Shown: positions 11,249-55,620 of the stretch, piece by piece
Numbering within the stretch: position 1 is the stretch's first letter
Layout: the number at the start of each line of letters is the position of its first letter
Assembly: GCF_036324505.1 (NCBI RefSeq)
Contig: NC_086352.1
Span: forward strand, 8,324,501 to 8,388,500
Reading direction: 5' to 3'
DNA: 64,000 nucleotides
Origin: Eleginops maclovinus
Taxonomy: Eukaryota > Chordata > Actinopteri > Perciformes > Eleginopidae
Position numbers and translations under genes: made by a program
The notes under the pieces: generated by a model
Databases searched by the model: none
Seen by the model: only the letters and a program-made list of their open reading frames with translations
Told to the model about the DNA's origin: nothing

Positions 11249-14200
11249 GGAGTCTGATTCCTCTTGGTAATACTTGTGATGATAGAGTCAGGATGCGGAA
11301 ACCTCTGTTTAGTGGAAACGCATCTGGAGGGCGGCAATAGAGACGTGTGTCCAGTGAATAGTCACGTCCCTAAAGATGTGAAAATCCTTCGCTGAAAATT
11401 GGGGCCAGGTTACGTTTTTGATCTTGACTTCGCCAGAAATCATCCCAACTCAGATATATTTGCATATCCCACCTTTGGCTATTAGCTTCCTATCCATGGT
11501 CAGGAATTTAGAGGACTTTCTCTGCAGGAAGTTGGTGTATGAAGTCTCAGGCTGGATTTACGTACAGCTGTTTATTCAGTTGCTGCCTTTTTGATTGTCA
11601 GTCTGATGAAAAATGTGTTAATTTTTCAGTAGAAATTCATAATTAATACGCAGTACTACTGCTACTACGTTACAGTTGTTCAAAAAGGCTCTATCTGTGC
11701 TGCTTGAATCAAACTTTTTAAAGTAAATTAGGATGGTATGTCCATGTAGATCTTAAGCTACTGTAAGTTCAAACAGGCAGACTTTGCCAGATATTAGTTT
11801 CTGTTCATAGCTTAAGCACACATTTAAATGTCATAATGCAAGTCTATCTGTGATTTTGTTACTCTAATATTAAGATGTAACAGACAGAAATGGTTCAATA
11901 AAAGTAACTATGCTTGGATGTTAATACAGAGATAATCTCACAAAAAATCAGATGACATATTCTGTTCAAACTAGGATTTTTCACTGTCATTATTTATGTT
12001 TTTTCTTTGTAAACTTGTTGTCTTGGCTCACTGTGGCTGTGACCCTGAGGGCTCTGACCCATCCATCCCCAGGCCTATAGTGTACTGTATGTTGCAGGCT
12101 TTCTTATTGACGCTGTAGGACACACTGTAACTGACGTGTGCCTCCTGAACAATGCTGGAACAGTGTGGGAACTACAGGAAACTGTGATTGGTCAGCATGG
12201 GCTAGATGTTTGTTGTACTAAAAGTCTCTGATGCATGCAGAGATTGCTGAGGTACCGCAACACAATGACAGATTCTGCTTTTAGTCTTTTGTGAAGGACC
12301 CACAAGTGGCTGAGGTTTACCAGAAGGGGATTTTCACACTGATTTACATTGACCCGACAGCAGAATTTTTCCGCAGTGGTAATGCCGAAAACTGGGACAC
12401 TTTTTTCTGTAACTTATTTGGAGGTTTGCTGTTTGCATGTGATGCCAAATTGGATATTAGCTTAAGGTGCATGTCGTGCTAAAGTGCTAAATGCCTTGAA
12501 GAAAGCAAATGATGTCAGATGCACACAATAAAAGCAGCTTCCCCTCTACAGACAGAAGGACAGATTCACAGATAGCCATCTACTAATGTGATATATGTTG
12601 CTCTTTAAGCACTTCTTAAACTTATCCACTTGCTTTTACAGATGTTGGGTTTTGAGATTATGTCCTATAATTAAACAAATCCTCCCCTAAGATTTAATCT
12701 GCCGCTTTTAGACATTAAAGGAAAAGATACACCATGACACAGAAATGAGGGTTTTGATCTAAAATTAGACAGCCAGCATTTGAAAACATGTTTTTTTTTT
12801 AAGCAACTGGATTGATATCACAGAGAGCACTTCCTGCTAAGCGATATTCTCAACCTGCAGCGGCTGACGGTCCTCAGAAAACCCTTTGTGATGCACATGT
12901 GTTTTATCTCATTTAAATGTACTGTATTTCTCTATCTGTTGCACTGTAATGCCAAACATGTGCAGTTATATTATAAAACTTAATTACACTACATCAACGA
13001 CACACACTTGTTGTTTTGTGTAATTGATTGGATTAGTGAAGATTTAAAGACACAAGACAATTGGCCAGGACCAACCAAAAGACCTCTAGGAAATGCTACA
13101 ACAAACAAAGTCAAAAAGTGCTATATTATCTCCTTTTTATATACTCTGAAATTAGGATAAATTGTGTGTAAATCATTAAAGAAAAACACGATTATTCTTT
13201 CATTTTTTGTGTTTCTTCAGGGTTGGTTTTCACTACATTTAGTTCAAAAATGTCATTCAACAGTCACATTTTAAAGATTATAACCAACATAAATGTGCAT
13301 GGAACATTATCACACTTAATTAATGTTTGCTCCATGCTTTGATAACTCTAGAGGCCCACTGTGCAAATGTATTACCGACACATTGAGCCAATGACAGCAT
13401 GACATGGCACAGTGGCTTCTCTGTCTTTTATTATATAATCAAATACTTCAAACGAATATTAGCCTGTTTTGATCTCCTGCCTCAGTCCAATAAGACTGTG
13501 ATGTCTAAACCTTATTCTCATGCCAAAGACCTCAAACAGACAGACTCACGCTGACCGCAAAACATGTTCGATTATTTGTCCCCAGGAAGCCCGGGGAGGA
13601 TTATTGAGGGAGTTTATTAAAAACTAAATATGAACTTAATAGAAAGATGAGAGGGTCCAAAAAGTTATTTAATTCTATCATGTTTGGCTCCATTAGAAAA
13701 GCCCTTAAAGCTAAGTGATGTTGGAAGAGTCATTTAATCAATCACAGAAGAGTCAATGCTCCATTGGGCCCAACTTTTTCCATCTTGTTCGTTTTTGTGA
13801 CGTTTTCCTTATTTGTTTTGCTTTTAAATGTTACAAACTATATGTTGTAATTTGGAGACCCCTTTTGGACCCCCAGTTTTGGAAAACACTGACATATAAA
13901 GTGAGTTTACATGCATTCGTTTGCCGTGTGGGCTGAGGTGTAAATCCTGATCTTTTGTGTAGTGGAATTAAGGTTTTATTGACGCTTCATCTGCGCTTTG
14001 AAGAAAGAGGGACGTGCGTCAAGTCAACCGGAAAAAGCCGCCTCACACCGGAAGTGGCTACGCTGATTTTCACAATAAAACCAACATTCACATTAATGGG
14101 CTGATGTGGAGTTATTTTGGGGAGATTGGTTCAGCGAACTACGACTTAGGTTTGCAGTTATTTAAAATGTGCAACGATTTAAATAGTTGAAGTTTAAATA

Positions 14201-14881
14201 TAGGCTTTGTGGACAAACAAAACTCACAGTTGTATTATTAACCAGGGACCACACTGAAAGGCTTTATTGTCATTATGCAAAAAAGATTCAGCCTCTTTGT
14301 TGGAAATACAAAGATTGAGTCTCAGTCCTCTCCAACAATGCAACATGCAATATTGTTAAATTCAAATAATGAAATTAAACAGGGCAAGTGACAGAAAGTT
14401 GCAATGCAGGATAAGTAGGCTAAGCTATACATCAAAATCATGTTTATTGAAAAGGAGCCAATATTACACATTTAAGAATTTGGCTTTCGTGTATAATGAT
14501 GCACTCTTAAACACAATAAGAGGAATTATGCTGTATAAAGGAACACATGTAATACGATTTTAAAGGCAGCTTTAAAAAGTATTAAGAGAAAAAATGACAT
14601 ATAAAGAAATGTATAACCTACAAGGAATGTAAATATACAAAAACGTAGGTACAATCAGCCTATGAGAATAAAATACAGTAGGCCTATAATTATGCAGTAT
14701 ATCAGAATTATAAGTGGCCGGGCTGTGCAGGTATTAAAGATGTACACAGTATGGCTAAAACCAAAGTAAAACCTATGAACTCTGGGAATAGTTTGTCTCG
14801 TATGTGTATTTGCATTATATTAATTCTTGCTTTGTGAAGCTAGTGTCTTAATCAATTAAGTGTTTTATTGTGAAAGCGTGG
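11249..14881. other. Upstream non-coding sequence adjoining the nkd1 promoter
   Basis: No gene is supported. The sequence is mainly AT-rich. A second ETS motif, ACCGGAAGTG, lies at 14,047-14,056, close to a TCF-like GCTTTGAA at 13,995-14,002. From 14,160 to 14,880 it is AT-rich with no recognisable element. Confidence 0.5.
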
Positions 14882-15085
14882 ACCGGAAGTCCTATATAGT
14901 CCTGTGTGTGTCTCTTCAGTGGCTCTGGATCAAAGGCTCGTTTGGATCTCAGTCTTACGGTCCTGAAGCTCCTCTGAGCGCAGTCATCTGACGCTCCTCT
15001 GTCTGGATATTTGTAGCAGGTTTTCCATTTTTTCCTCTGGATTATATTCTTCTGATGGTTTTAAACTCCAACTCGATGCATAGAA
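14882..15085 (+). promoter_or_regulatory. nkd1: Probable nkd1 core promoter and 5' UTR
   Basis: ACCGGAAGT (14,882-14,890) is a canonical ETS-family site. A TATA-like box, TATATAG, follows at 14,893-14,899. An initiator-like TTCAGTG, with its A at 14,918, is correctly spaced about 25 nt downstream. The predicted start site is therefore near 14,918, giving a 5' UTR of about 168 nt to the ATG at 15,086. The arrangement fits the gene model, but the exact transcription start is inferred. Additional upstream non-coding exons cannot be excluded. Confidence 0.5.
14929..14936 (+). promoter_or_regulatory. TCF/LEF motif ATCAAAGG at the predicted nkd1 start site
   Basis: The context GGATCAAAGG is the reverse complement of CCTTTGATCC, a full match to the TCF/LEF consensus. 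It lies about 36 bp downstream of the TATA-like box, essentially at the predicted transcription start. It suits the known Wnt inducibility of naked cuticle genes; occupancy is untested. Confidence 0.5.

Positions 15086-15093
<8 letters not shown>
15055..15093 (+). promoter_or_regulatory. Upstream ORF overlapping the nkd1 start codon
   Basis: ATG at 15,055 opens a 12-codon frame ending at TAA 15,091-15,093, with a second in-frame ATG at 15,076. The frame differs from nkd1 and overlaps its initiation codon (15,086-15,088) by eight nucleotides. The first uATG has C at -3 and G at +4, a weaker context than the main ATG (G at -3, G at +4). Leaky scanning or reinitiation would be needed to translate nkd1 from a transcript starting near 14,918. 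Both uATGs lie within the predicted 5' UTR. Confidence 0.5.
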
Positions 15094-47230
<32,137 letters not shown>

Positions 47231-50200
47231 ATTTACACCTTGTTTAGGAGACCTCAGCACTCCTGCAGTCCCAGAAAAAAAAAAAGACAAGCAGGCGAAC
47301 AGACTGCAGCGTCCTCCTCAGTGCCTTTGTAGTGGGCACAGGACATGGGGGGGGGGGAGAGGAGGATCATGGGAAGGGTGTCCCAGTGCTGAGAGGTTTA
47401 TAATCAGTGTTATGAAGAGGTTGGTCAGACATGCGGGAAGCTCGGGTGTGCAACAGGGCAGCGATTCGGGGCCACTGCAGAGCCAGAACTGAGGATAATG
47501 GCTGGGGTTCAAGCGATACACGGAGGGTTGATTTGATAAATTATTCAAATATCTCCTCCTTTGACGCTGTAATCCTCCCACCTGATGACTGTACGGCTCC
47601 AAACAAGCGCCACAACCTTCCAGACCACTAAGCCAAAAGGTTTTTAAGGACAAGGAGGGACGGGAGGAAGAGAGACTGTGATGTAAAGATGAAAATATAT
47701 GAAGGAGTATAGGTGAGCAGGGCATAGTGTGTATTTGTGTGTGTGTGTGGGCGTAGCAAGAGTGTGTATGTGTGTATGTGAGTGTCACGACACTGGTGTC
47801 TGTTGAAAACCACTTGAAGTGCGCTCATGGGTGCGTGAGTATTTAAAGCAGGCTGTCAGGCAGGTTTTGTTTTGTTGACGATGAAAATGAAGATTCAAGC
47901 ACGCAACCCGTAAGCAACAATGGGAAAGGAAAAATGTTAAAAAGGAACAAAAAAAGAACAGAGATCCCAAATCCGCTGCTACCTCTAATTTTATCCTAAT
48001 TGTTGTTGTAATACTTTGAATAAGCATTCAGAGGTTATTTTCAAATGACTTCTAAACACTTTTTAAAATCGTAATCTGCAGTACTGACGTTTGAAAAAGC
48101 TCATTTTCTTAACTAACGTTGACTGTACATAAGGTATATATTGTTATCAATTTTATAAGCTTTATTGATAATGTGATATCTTTGTATTCACTATCTGAAG
48201 CTTTGATGTGTGTTTTGCTTCACAGCCGCATTTTCTAAGACCACTAGGAGCCTCATTATGACTAAAAAATGTACAACTGTATCTCAAACTCTCTGTCATT
48301 CTCCCTCGGTTTCCACTTCCTCACCATGTGGTTAGATATTTAAAAAGTGATCTGGTTAATGACTGAAATCTCAACTCTCAACAATGCTGTTCTGGAGCTC
48401 GACATCTCCTCACATCCAGGTGTTTCAAAGACTTTAAGCGTCACTGTGCTACACATTTAAATTGTTTAAGAGCATACTTTTTTAAAGAATCATGTCAACA
48501 ATACAGAATACTAGCTGTCAATATTTAACGGTCGTCATGCTGTTTATGAAGACTGTGACGTTCTAGTGTGTGGGTTCTACAAAAAGATGAATCCCTAAAA
48601 ACAGAACTAGGGATGGTGTTATCGCGACATCAGGTCTCCAGTAGAGGCTCCAGTTATGGACCGGGCCTTCTGTTTGCATGATTATAAATCCAGGTACATC
48701 CAGTCAGTTAGAGGTTCATTCATCAGCGTGAAGTTTGTCCCTGTGAGGGCCCGTGTCCAAGCCTTTTTCTGCTTCTTTTTCCAAATGTTTCCAAAGAGGA
48801 ATGAGCACATGCTGTCCGGCCGCCTCGAAAGAAAGCGCTGCACCTAACGTAATAATTTTGTGCGGCCGCTCTGAGCACTATTTCAACTTTTCGAAATAGA
48901 CACCCCTGTAGAAATTGGAGGAGAAGCCTGTTTTTGAACGTGTCTCTTGGACGCAAACTTTCATAAAAAAATACAGAAAAAAAGCCAATTTGTTGAATCC
49001 GATTAACCAGCAGACCCTGAATGTTGCTGCTGAAAAGTTCATGACATTTATTCCCAAATCCGGATTGTCCTCCTTGCTATACGGCTGTAATATTGAGCTG
49101 AGAGTGTGAGAGAAGCCACTCGCAGTCGGTTGTATTGGTAAAAAAAAAAAAGTCAAACAGATATATGTTGGCACAAACGGATAGTGAAATCCAAGGTGGC
49201 GATGCTAGTTTGTCATTCAACAGCAGATATACGTTGTCAAGATATGATTGTCTTAGAAACGATAAAACAAGGCGATGGCAGCAGCACCTTTGGGTATTTA
49301 TGCAGAGAAATATCCAGCTTCCTCATACTCAAACTTTGGAGTTGCTCAGCTGATGTTGGATGTATGTTCTCTAGGCTTCCTCTGGCACTAAATCGTATCC
49401 ACTCCGGTGTCTTTGGTCCCTCGTCCTGGCCCGGGGTCACGCCGCGCCCATCATCCCGGCCCCCGGCTGTCAGCAGGTCTTTCACCGTGCCGCCATGTGG
49501 CCTCAGAGCTCAGCCAACAGGGCTCTGTTTGTGGTGCGGCGGGGCCTCGGCTCCATTCAGCTGTCTCATTCCTCTGGTGCTGGATGACACTGGGCCCGGC
49601 CTGCAGTCTCCACTTCACCCATAACTCACCACTGCTGCTGCTGTGCTGCCAGCACCGGGGACCGTCTGCTGGTGCTGGGACAGGAAGCTGCTCTAAACAT
49701 CGCACTGTTTACACCAACAACAACAAGCTAGGCAGCAAACAAAAAGCTGCAAATATAAAGGTGCTGATATTCTTTGATCAAGTATTTAAAAAGTGGCGTT
49801 AATACGTGGTGGTTATCCTGCAGAATAAAACGTCTAAGCATCCTAAACATTTTTTGCCTCAGAGCTTTTTTCAGTAATAATCTAATGGTAAAATCTAATT
49901 GGGTTTATGATTCATCTAAAGGACAGCCGCTGTACAGCCAGTGAACTTCCATACACCTTTATCCATACAGAAAAAATACATTATGATTGGTTATATCATT
50001 TATTTCTCAAACTGTTTCCATTTGTATAGTGAACAATATTCAAATGTCCATTAAAAACCCTCAAAACTTAAACTGCAAATAAAAAATGCTACCAGATTTT
50101 CCATTTGTGCTGATTTTTTAATTTATTTTTTGGGGAAAAAATGCTGTTTTTGAGCTATTTGAAAATCAAACCAAAAACAGAATTTCACTTTTCAAATTTT

Positions 50201-51885
50201 AAGTGAAAATTAAACATAAAAAGAATATTAGTTTGAGTCTCAATTTAAAGTGCATTCATTTTTCTTACAATAAAAAATACAAAGGAACAAACATTTAATA
50301 TTACATTTCAAATCTTTTCTTTTTGAACAATAAACTTAACAAATATAATTGACCCCTCTTGTCTGTAACTATATGACCTTACCGTATGAAACGCCAACCT
50401 AGAGGAACCTTTTTGATAAATCCAGCAGAAGTTCTGATCTTTTGTGTCTTTTATTGTTCGTCTGCCATCTGCACTTGTTTACGATGAGCAGGAATGCAGT
50501 GAATGCGTCACAGCTGCAGGCCGTCCCGCTGCAGAGGCTCCACTCAGACGGGTCGTCCCGTGAGACCCGGAGCTGGAAACGGCATCATTCCCACCAAAGG
50601 TGGGGGGGTGGTCACAGTCCCAGCTGCGCTCCATGCCTCAGCTTCTTCACCTCACACTGCAGTTCCTGGACAACGAGTCAATGCTCTGACTCCTCGTCCA
50701 TGGTTTACTCTCTCCAGGAATAGTGTGGATTCATGCCAAATGTAGGAAGTGTGGAACCGGTCGTGTGAGTCAGACGGTGTGCGTGTGGTCCTGCAGGGTG
50801 GTCCGATTGGACGCAGTGATTGAGGAGCTTCTGAAGGAATTTGGGTGAAAGCCTCGGTCACGTCACAATTTATAACCTTCACATTTTTCAATTTTATTTT
50901 GAGGTGCAAATAAAAGAAACACAAAAAATAATGAAATGAAAAAACAGGCTCACACACAATATGCTGTGTTAGGAGGATCCCTTCAACATTACAAACCCAC
51001 TGTCTGAAACACTCACTGTAAACCAAACACACACACATGACTAATCCCTCTCTTTGTCAGAGCTAACTTTTTCCCATATCATGGTTTGTTGCGACACCTT
51101 GTTATGGTTCAATGGCAATATTCATTTCCCAAAATAAAAATAAAGCTTCTACCGGCCAGAACCCCTTTGTTGTAATGCCCTGCCTCACGTTCGTACAAAT
51201 ACTTGAACCCACATCAGAAAACTGCCCGCTAAAAGACATTTCCACACACAGTGATATGCCTTGCTCAAGAGCACTTTACAGAACTTGTTGAGAGTTGGTG
51301 AAAGCTGGTTTTTCTCAGTTTGGTCATGATAACAATTTGCTTTTGAAACCTTTTTCCCCTTGAGGCTACAACTGTCTAATGTCTTGTACTACTCTACAGC
51401 ATTAGACATCAGAAAAACAATATTAAGGTTCCCAGCTTCATCTCTGTAAATGTTCCAAAATGTTTATTTTATATTTCTTTTTATTTAATTTTAAGATTGT
51501 CAATGCATTTTTCCTGTTGTATAAAATCTACAATATTCAAAGCCGCTCCTCCGGGTTAATGCAGTGTGCTTTGTAACATCATGCCATTTTTAGACCTGAT
51601 GTATATAGCGGACTGCAGGAAGGACACCCAGCATCATGCTGAAAGAATATAAGGCTTATTTATAATCGCTGAATCGTTTCTCTGTCCGCGCGCAGACACG
51701 CGTTCACTTGTTGTTTGTTGTAAAGAAAGTTGTTCAGCACTAGCTGCCCCCCCCCTAATGTTTTTTCACTACTTTGTTTAGTTTATATAGATTGTATTTG
51801 ATTAAATGCTTTATTTATTTGATAGCAGATCTGTGCCAAGGGAACGTACCCTTTTATTAAAGAATGAACCTGTTCCTTATAAACT
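47231..51885 (+). other. nkd1: Probable nkd1 3' UTR
   Basis: No competing gene lies between the stop codon and the proposed poly(A) signal ATTAAA at 51,856-51,861, so a UTR of about 4.6 kb is inferred. Supporting signs are Pumilio-type motifs TGTACATA (48,124-48,131) and TGTATATA (51,600-51,607), the AU-rich word TTATTTATT (51,811-51,819), and a G-run (47,347-47,357) able to form a quadruplex. Earlier AATAAA words (for example 49,824, 50,083 and 51,137) could give shorter forms. Blocks at 49,380-49,700 and 50,440-50,850 are GC-richer than their surroundings; I cannot explain them. Confidence 0.5.
51856..51861 (+). terminator. nkd1: Candidate polyadenylation signal ATTAAA
   Basis: Preceded by T-rich sequence with a Pumilio-type motif and an AU-rich word, and followed within about 45 nt by a GTGTGCC-type GU element. 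Alternative AATAAA sites exist upstream and at 51,935 and 52,158, so the choice is tentative. Confidence 0.4.
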
Positions 51886-52149
51886 CTGACTTCAGTGTGC
51901 CATTATTCATGGTGACGCACAACACCTGCAATGAATAATAAACAAACACACACAAATACACAAAAACAACGTGCAGAAGCCCGAAGGGGACAGTTTACAT
52001 ATCATAATTAGTTAACTTGGAAGTGTAATTCCACAATTGCTTTATAATTATCCACATATGTTGGCAATTTGAGCTAGAATAAATATGAAGATGCGTATTT
52101 CCTCTGTACTGTAGATAATATTTGGATATTGAATCAAATTTAAAATGCA
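51886..52149. other. Downstream non-coding sequence
   Basis: AT-rich sequence with no recognisable gene. Confidence 0.5.
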
Positions 52150-53700
52150 AGAAAACAATAAAGCCTTGTTTTCCATCTAGTGAAGATTATTTAAGTGCCA
52201 ATTAAAATAGAAATGCCACTAATGAAATCAAAACAACCGTCGGCGTTTCATTCTCATCTTGGGACTTCCATACACTGCCATGTGGATCTTTCTTTATGAA
52301 CTTTTGAACCGCTTAGTTGGAGGTTATCACAACCATTTTAGGATGTGTGTGCACATTCAATAGGTGCACAGAGTCACTGGAAGGCCTCCACCATCCCTCA
52401 GTGGGGAAAAAACCTACCTGAAACTTTTTTTTGACAAATTTGCACGAGATTTTCTAGATTTCTAGCGTTATAAACTTATGTTGTCTATGTTTAATTTGTT
52501 CAGAAATATCAACTATTTGTGGTTTTCCATTAAAAACTGTGTTCTTCCTGTACACACAAACCATTAGCAAACCCACAGTGAAACCCTACCCGCTTTTTTT
52601 AGTGTCTCTTTTCCATTTATCTCCTCTTTCATCCCTAATTTCCAGGAAGTCAGCTCATGTGATGTGAAGGGACGTGACTAAAGCTCCTCTGTATCTTCAC
52701 CGTCAAATTTCCAAATGGAAATGCAAGATAACAAAGTAGCATAATGTTTCTACTCCTTCAAGCATTATTTAAGTCACAATTAAGAAGAAAATGCAACTTT
52801 TGAACAAAATGAAAACAGCTTTCCACATTTCATTTTAAGCTGACTTGCTGAGAAAAAGATGAGAAGATTGACGAGTGATTTAAAAGTTCAGTTTTGAACA
52901 TTTCAACAGTTTATTACAATGTTGTTTTGGGACGTTGGTGCTTAATTATTATGCGACATATCCTACACCTGTTCGCAGTTAAATTAGGGGGAACTTTTTC
53001 ATCAAATATCATCAATTTGTTATTCACGTATTTACTTACTATAAGGATCCATTCATCCATATCTACCGAACTGCTTCTCACGATGAGTCCTTTCCTTTTG
53101 TCTCCTGATTCATCCCAACTTTCCTGGAAGTCTTGACGTGAAGGCTGACAGAAATGTGTGTGATTAAAGCTCCTCTCGCTGTATCTTCACCGTATCCTCA
53201 TTCCCCATTTGGTCAAGCGTTTTTTAAGTCCTGACATGGCATTTGATATTTCATTTCTAACTTCTGGACCCATGGACTTCCATACACTGCTTTCGAGTGT
53301 AGGATGGGAAGATTGATCGGCCTTCTTTAAGTCATTTCTAAACAGCTTTTTATAATGTGTTTTGGGATGTGTGTGCCTATTTATTTGCTGTGATGACTTA
53401 CACCTGCCCTCAGTGAAAAGGTAAAGTAGTTGAACCTTTTTTTTACAACATATTCTGTCCTTTTCAGAGGTGTATTTGAAATGTGTTAGCCGATATGACT
53501 AAATGACTACATGGATCAAGTCTTCCATATCTTTATTTATCACAAACATAAATCACATTCACACCTTCACACTGAAACTCCATAGTGCGTCCTTTGCTTT
53601 TATCTCCTCATTCATCCCTGATTTCAAGGAAGTCAGCTGTCTTGATGTGGAGGGTGACAGAAAGTGTGTGAGTCAAGCTCCTCTCAGTGCGTCTTCACCA
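52150..53700 (+). repeat. Degenerate tandem array, three copies of a roughly 0.5-kb unit
   Basis: Shared landmarks occur in the same order in each copy. ATTTAAGT-type starts lie at 52,186, 52,764 and about 53,212. GGATGTGTGTGC-like blocks lie near 52,340, 52,928 and 53,366. CAGTG-like blocks followed by an AACTTTTT run come next. The clearest block is a TCTCCT.ATTCATCCC...GGAAGTC...AAGCTCCTCT...TCTTCACC segment at 52,621-52,703, 53,101-53,194 and 53,602-53,699. Successive copies are about 455-580 bp apart. No coding potential is evident. Confidence 0.75.
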
Positions 53701-53774
53701 CTGTGTCACTCAGGGCTCCCAAATCTGTCCGAGCACAGCTGCTCTCCATGCCACGCTCTCTCCACACACACATG

Positions 53775-53778
<4 letters not shown>

Positions 53779-53833
<55 letters not shown>
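53779..53833 (+). repeat. (CA)27 microsatellite
   Basis: About 55 bp of CA directly after the last copy of the tandem array. Confidence 0.95.
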
Positions 53834-53835
<2 letters not shown>

Positions 53836-54479
53836 TCATGTGCAGCTTAGCAGCTTATCTGTGGTCAGGGCGACCGCAGAGAGTCTGCCTCGTGGCAACG
53901 TGATACGCCTGCCTCTCACCAGCCTGGCTATTTGTGTAACCCGCAGAACCTGTATCATCATTACAAATGGTTTCTATCCGGACACAGATTACCAGGTTAT
54001 TATTACCGCTGCTTTACACACTCCAGCTATGAAAAGCATCCACATCAGAGGTGTGAAGTCTTCAGAATTAGAAAAGCATATGTGCTCCTAAAGGTTTTAC
54101 TCATGTGAACTTTTGATCAACCTTTTCTGCTGTGGGTCAAATATCTCAGGAAATAATAATAAGATGGCTTCAGTCACACACAAAAAAATCCCTTGGAGGT
54201 CGACAACAGAAACAGAAAGAGAGGAATATACATATTTACAGCTTGCAGAAAATAACGTTTCTTTGGTCACCTTTCTGCTACATGGCCACCAACTCACCAA
54301 AGCTTTGGTGGCCAGAGGCGTATATATTTAAGGCCCCTCCCTCCTAGAACAACCACATGTTTAACAAATGAAATAACGTAATAGTAAACAAACTACACGT
54401 TAGGTCTAGTTTTCATAATAATTCATTAGAAGCATTTAACCCCCAAGACAATCACATTTTTCTTTTTCTAACATGACTC
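53834..54479. other. Downstream non-coding sequence
   Basis: Short open frames only; nothing recognised. Confidence 0.5.
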
Positions 54480-54660
54480 CCCCCATGTTCCTGGGCAACA
54501 TGGTGTCTCCCAATTGAGCACACCTGCATGCTGATTGAGCAGCTATTTAGGGCAGCCCTCCTTAGCTGTTCGAGACTCAGGAACTGTGGAGGGACAGCGG
54601 GTCATCATGGCACCTTGGAAAAACACTTGGATGTTAAGTATTGACTCTAACTAATTAATG
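54480..54660 (+). promoter_or_regulatory. Possible promoter-like segment with a short leader ATG
   Basis: A CACCTG E-box lies near 54,520, an AT core in CAGCTATTTAGGGC near 54,540-54,553, and the ATG at 54,607 opens only MAPWKNTWMLSIDSN before a stop. A weak splice donor (AA/GTATTG) could extend it. This might be a decayed first exon, or chance. I do not call a gene. Confidence 0.2.
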
Positions 54661-55129
54661 ACTTTATGAAGAAAACTATTTTCTCTTTTAAGTTTGATTT
54701 TTGAGATGTCAACAGCAGTTGTTTAAAATCATAAAATCATGCACATTTGAAACAAACCCTATGTTGAGATACGTCTATTTTGCTAATCCTGGAGATTATA
54801 GTCCCGGTTTGAGTTGTTCCATTGCATACAATTCACAAACATGTAAACATTTTTAAAGCATTTATTCTATTAATCAGAACAGGAAATCATGCCTCCCATC
54901 AGAGAATAAGCCTGTTAAAGACCGTGAGTTTTACAACGTTTCCTAATTTCTGACAGATTATTTAGCACTAACATTTTAATATTTCTAAATTATTCACGTT
55001 GGTCCAAGTATATAATATGAGGAGTTTGAAATGCATAATTCTGTTTATTGAGCGGATAATGTTTGCACAAATGTAAAACTAAGAAGGGGCATTAGTCGAA
55101 ACCAGAAGAATACTCGGTGTAATGAAAGG
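54661..55129. other. Downstream non-coding sequence
   Basis: AT-rich, nothing recognised. Confidence 0.5.
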
Positions 55130-55620
55130 ATTACTTAATGCACAAATAGCCCTAGGACCCCAAATTTCCCTCAAAGAGACTAATACTAACTCTGAAGACT
55201 CTATTCAACCCAAAAGAGATGCAATATGTCCAGAAACAGATGCTTTTAATATACAAAATGATGCAAAAGAAGAAAACTACAATAAGAACCAAACAGTTTC
55301 AAAATGACAAATGAGTAGAGAAAATATCCACAAAGAGACATATAATGACTACAAGGAAACCCAAGCTACAGAGAAGCTCCGAAAGACTGCCAAGAGACAC
55401 AAAACAGGAGAAAGAAGATCAACCCACTTATAAATCGTCACAAATAGACACAACATGATTTGCACATTTGCAAAAACACAGATGAAGTAGAAGTAGATCA
55501 GAAACAATCGCACATTGATGCTGAAACACTAAACAGTCTGGATATCTGACTGTGTAGGACAGGTGGTGGGGCCTTTTGCAACTGCGTTCTCAGGGGCTGA
55601 TTGTCCCATCATCGGCCCCT
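55130..55620 (+). repeat. Degenerate A-rich minisatellite plus adjoining unit
   Basis: Words such as AAGAGACACAAAAC, AATGACTACAAGGAAAC and CAAAGAGAC recur at irregular spacing of about 20 nt. They are followed by GTGGGGCCTTTTGCAACTG and TCAGGGGCTGATTG. This combination is a dispersed fish repeat type that I recall; it is strongly diverged here. Confidence 0.5.

Noticed and set aside
12221..12245. Near-palindrome TCTCTGATGCATGCAGAGA
   Set aside because: Short imperfect stem with no supporting context; likely chance.
49407..49802. 131-codon + strand and 84-codon - strand open frames in a GC-rich block
   Set aside because: No recognisable domain or splice context; probably 3' UTR sequence of nkd1.
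50798..50848. Coding-like tail reading VVRLDAVIEELLKEFG and stop, preceded by CCTGCAG
   Set aside because: It looks like a terminal exon, but no partner exon with compatible phase or recognisable homology was found nearby. Left within the inferred 3' UTR.
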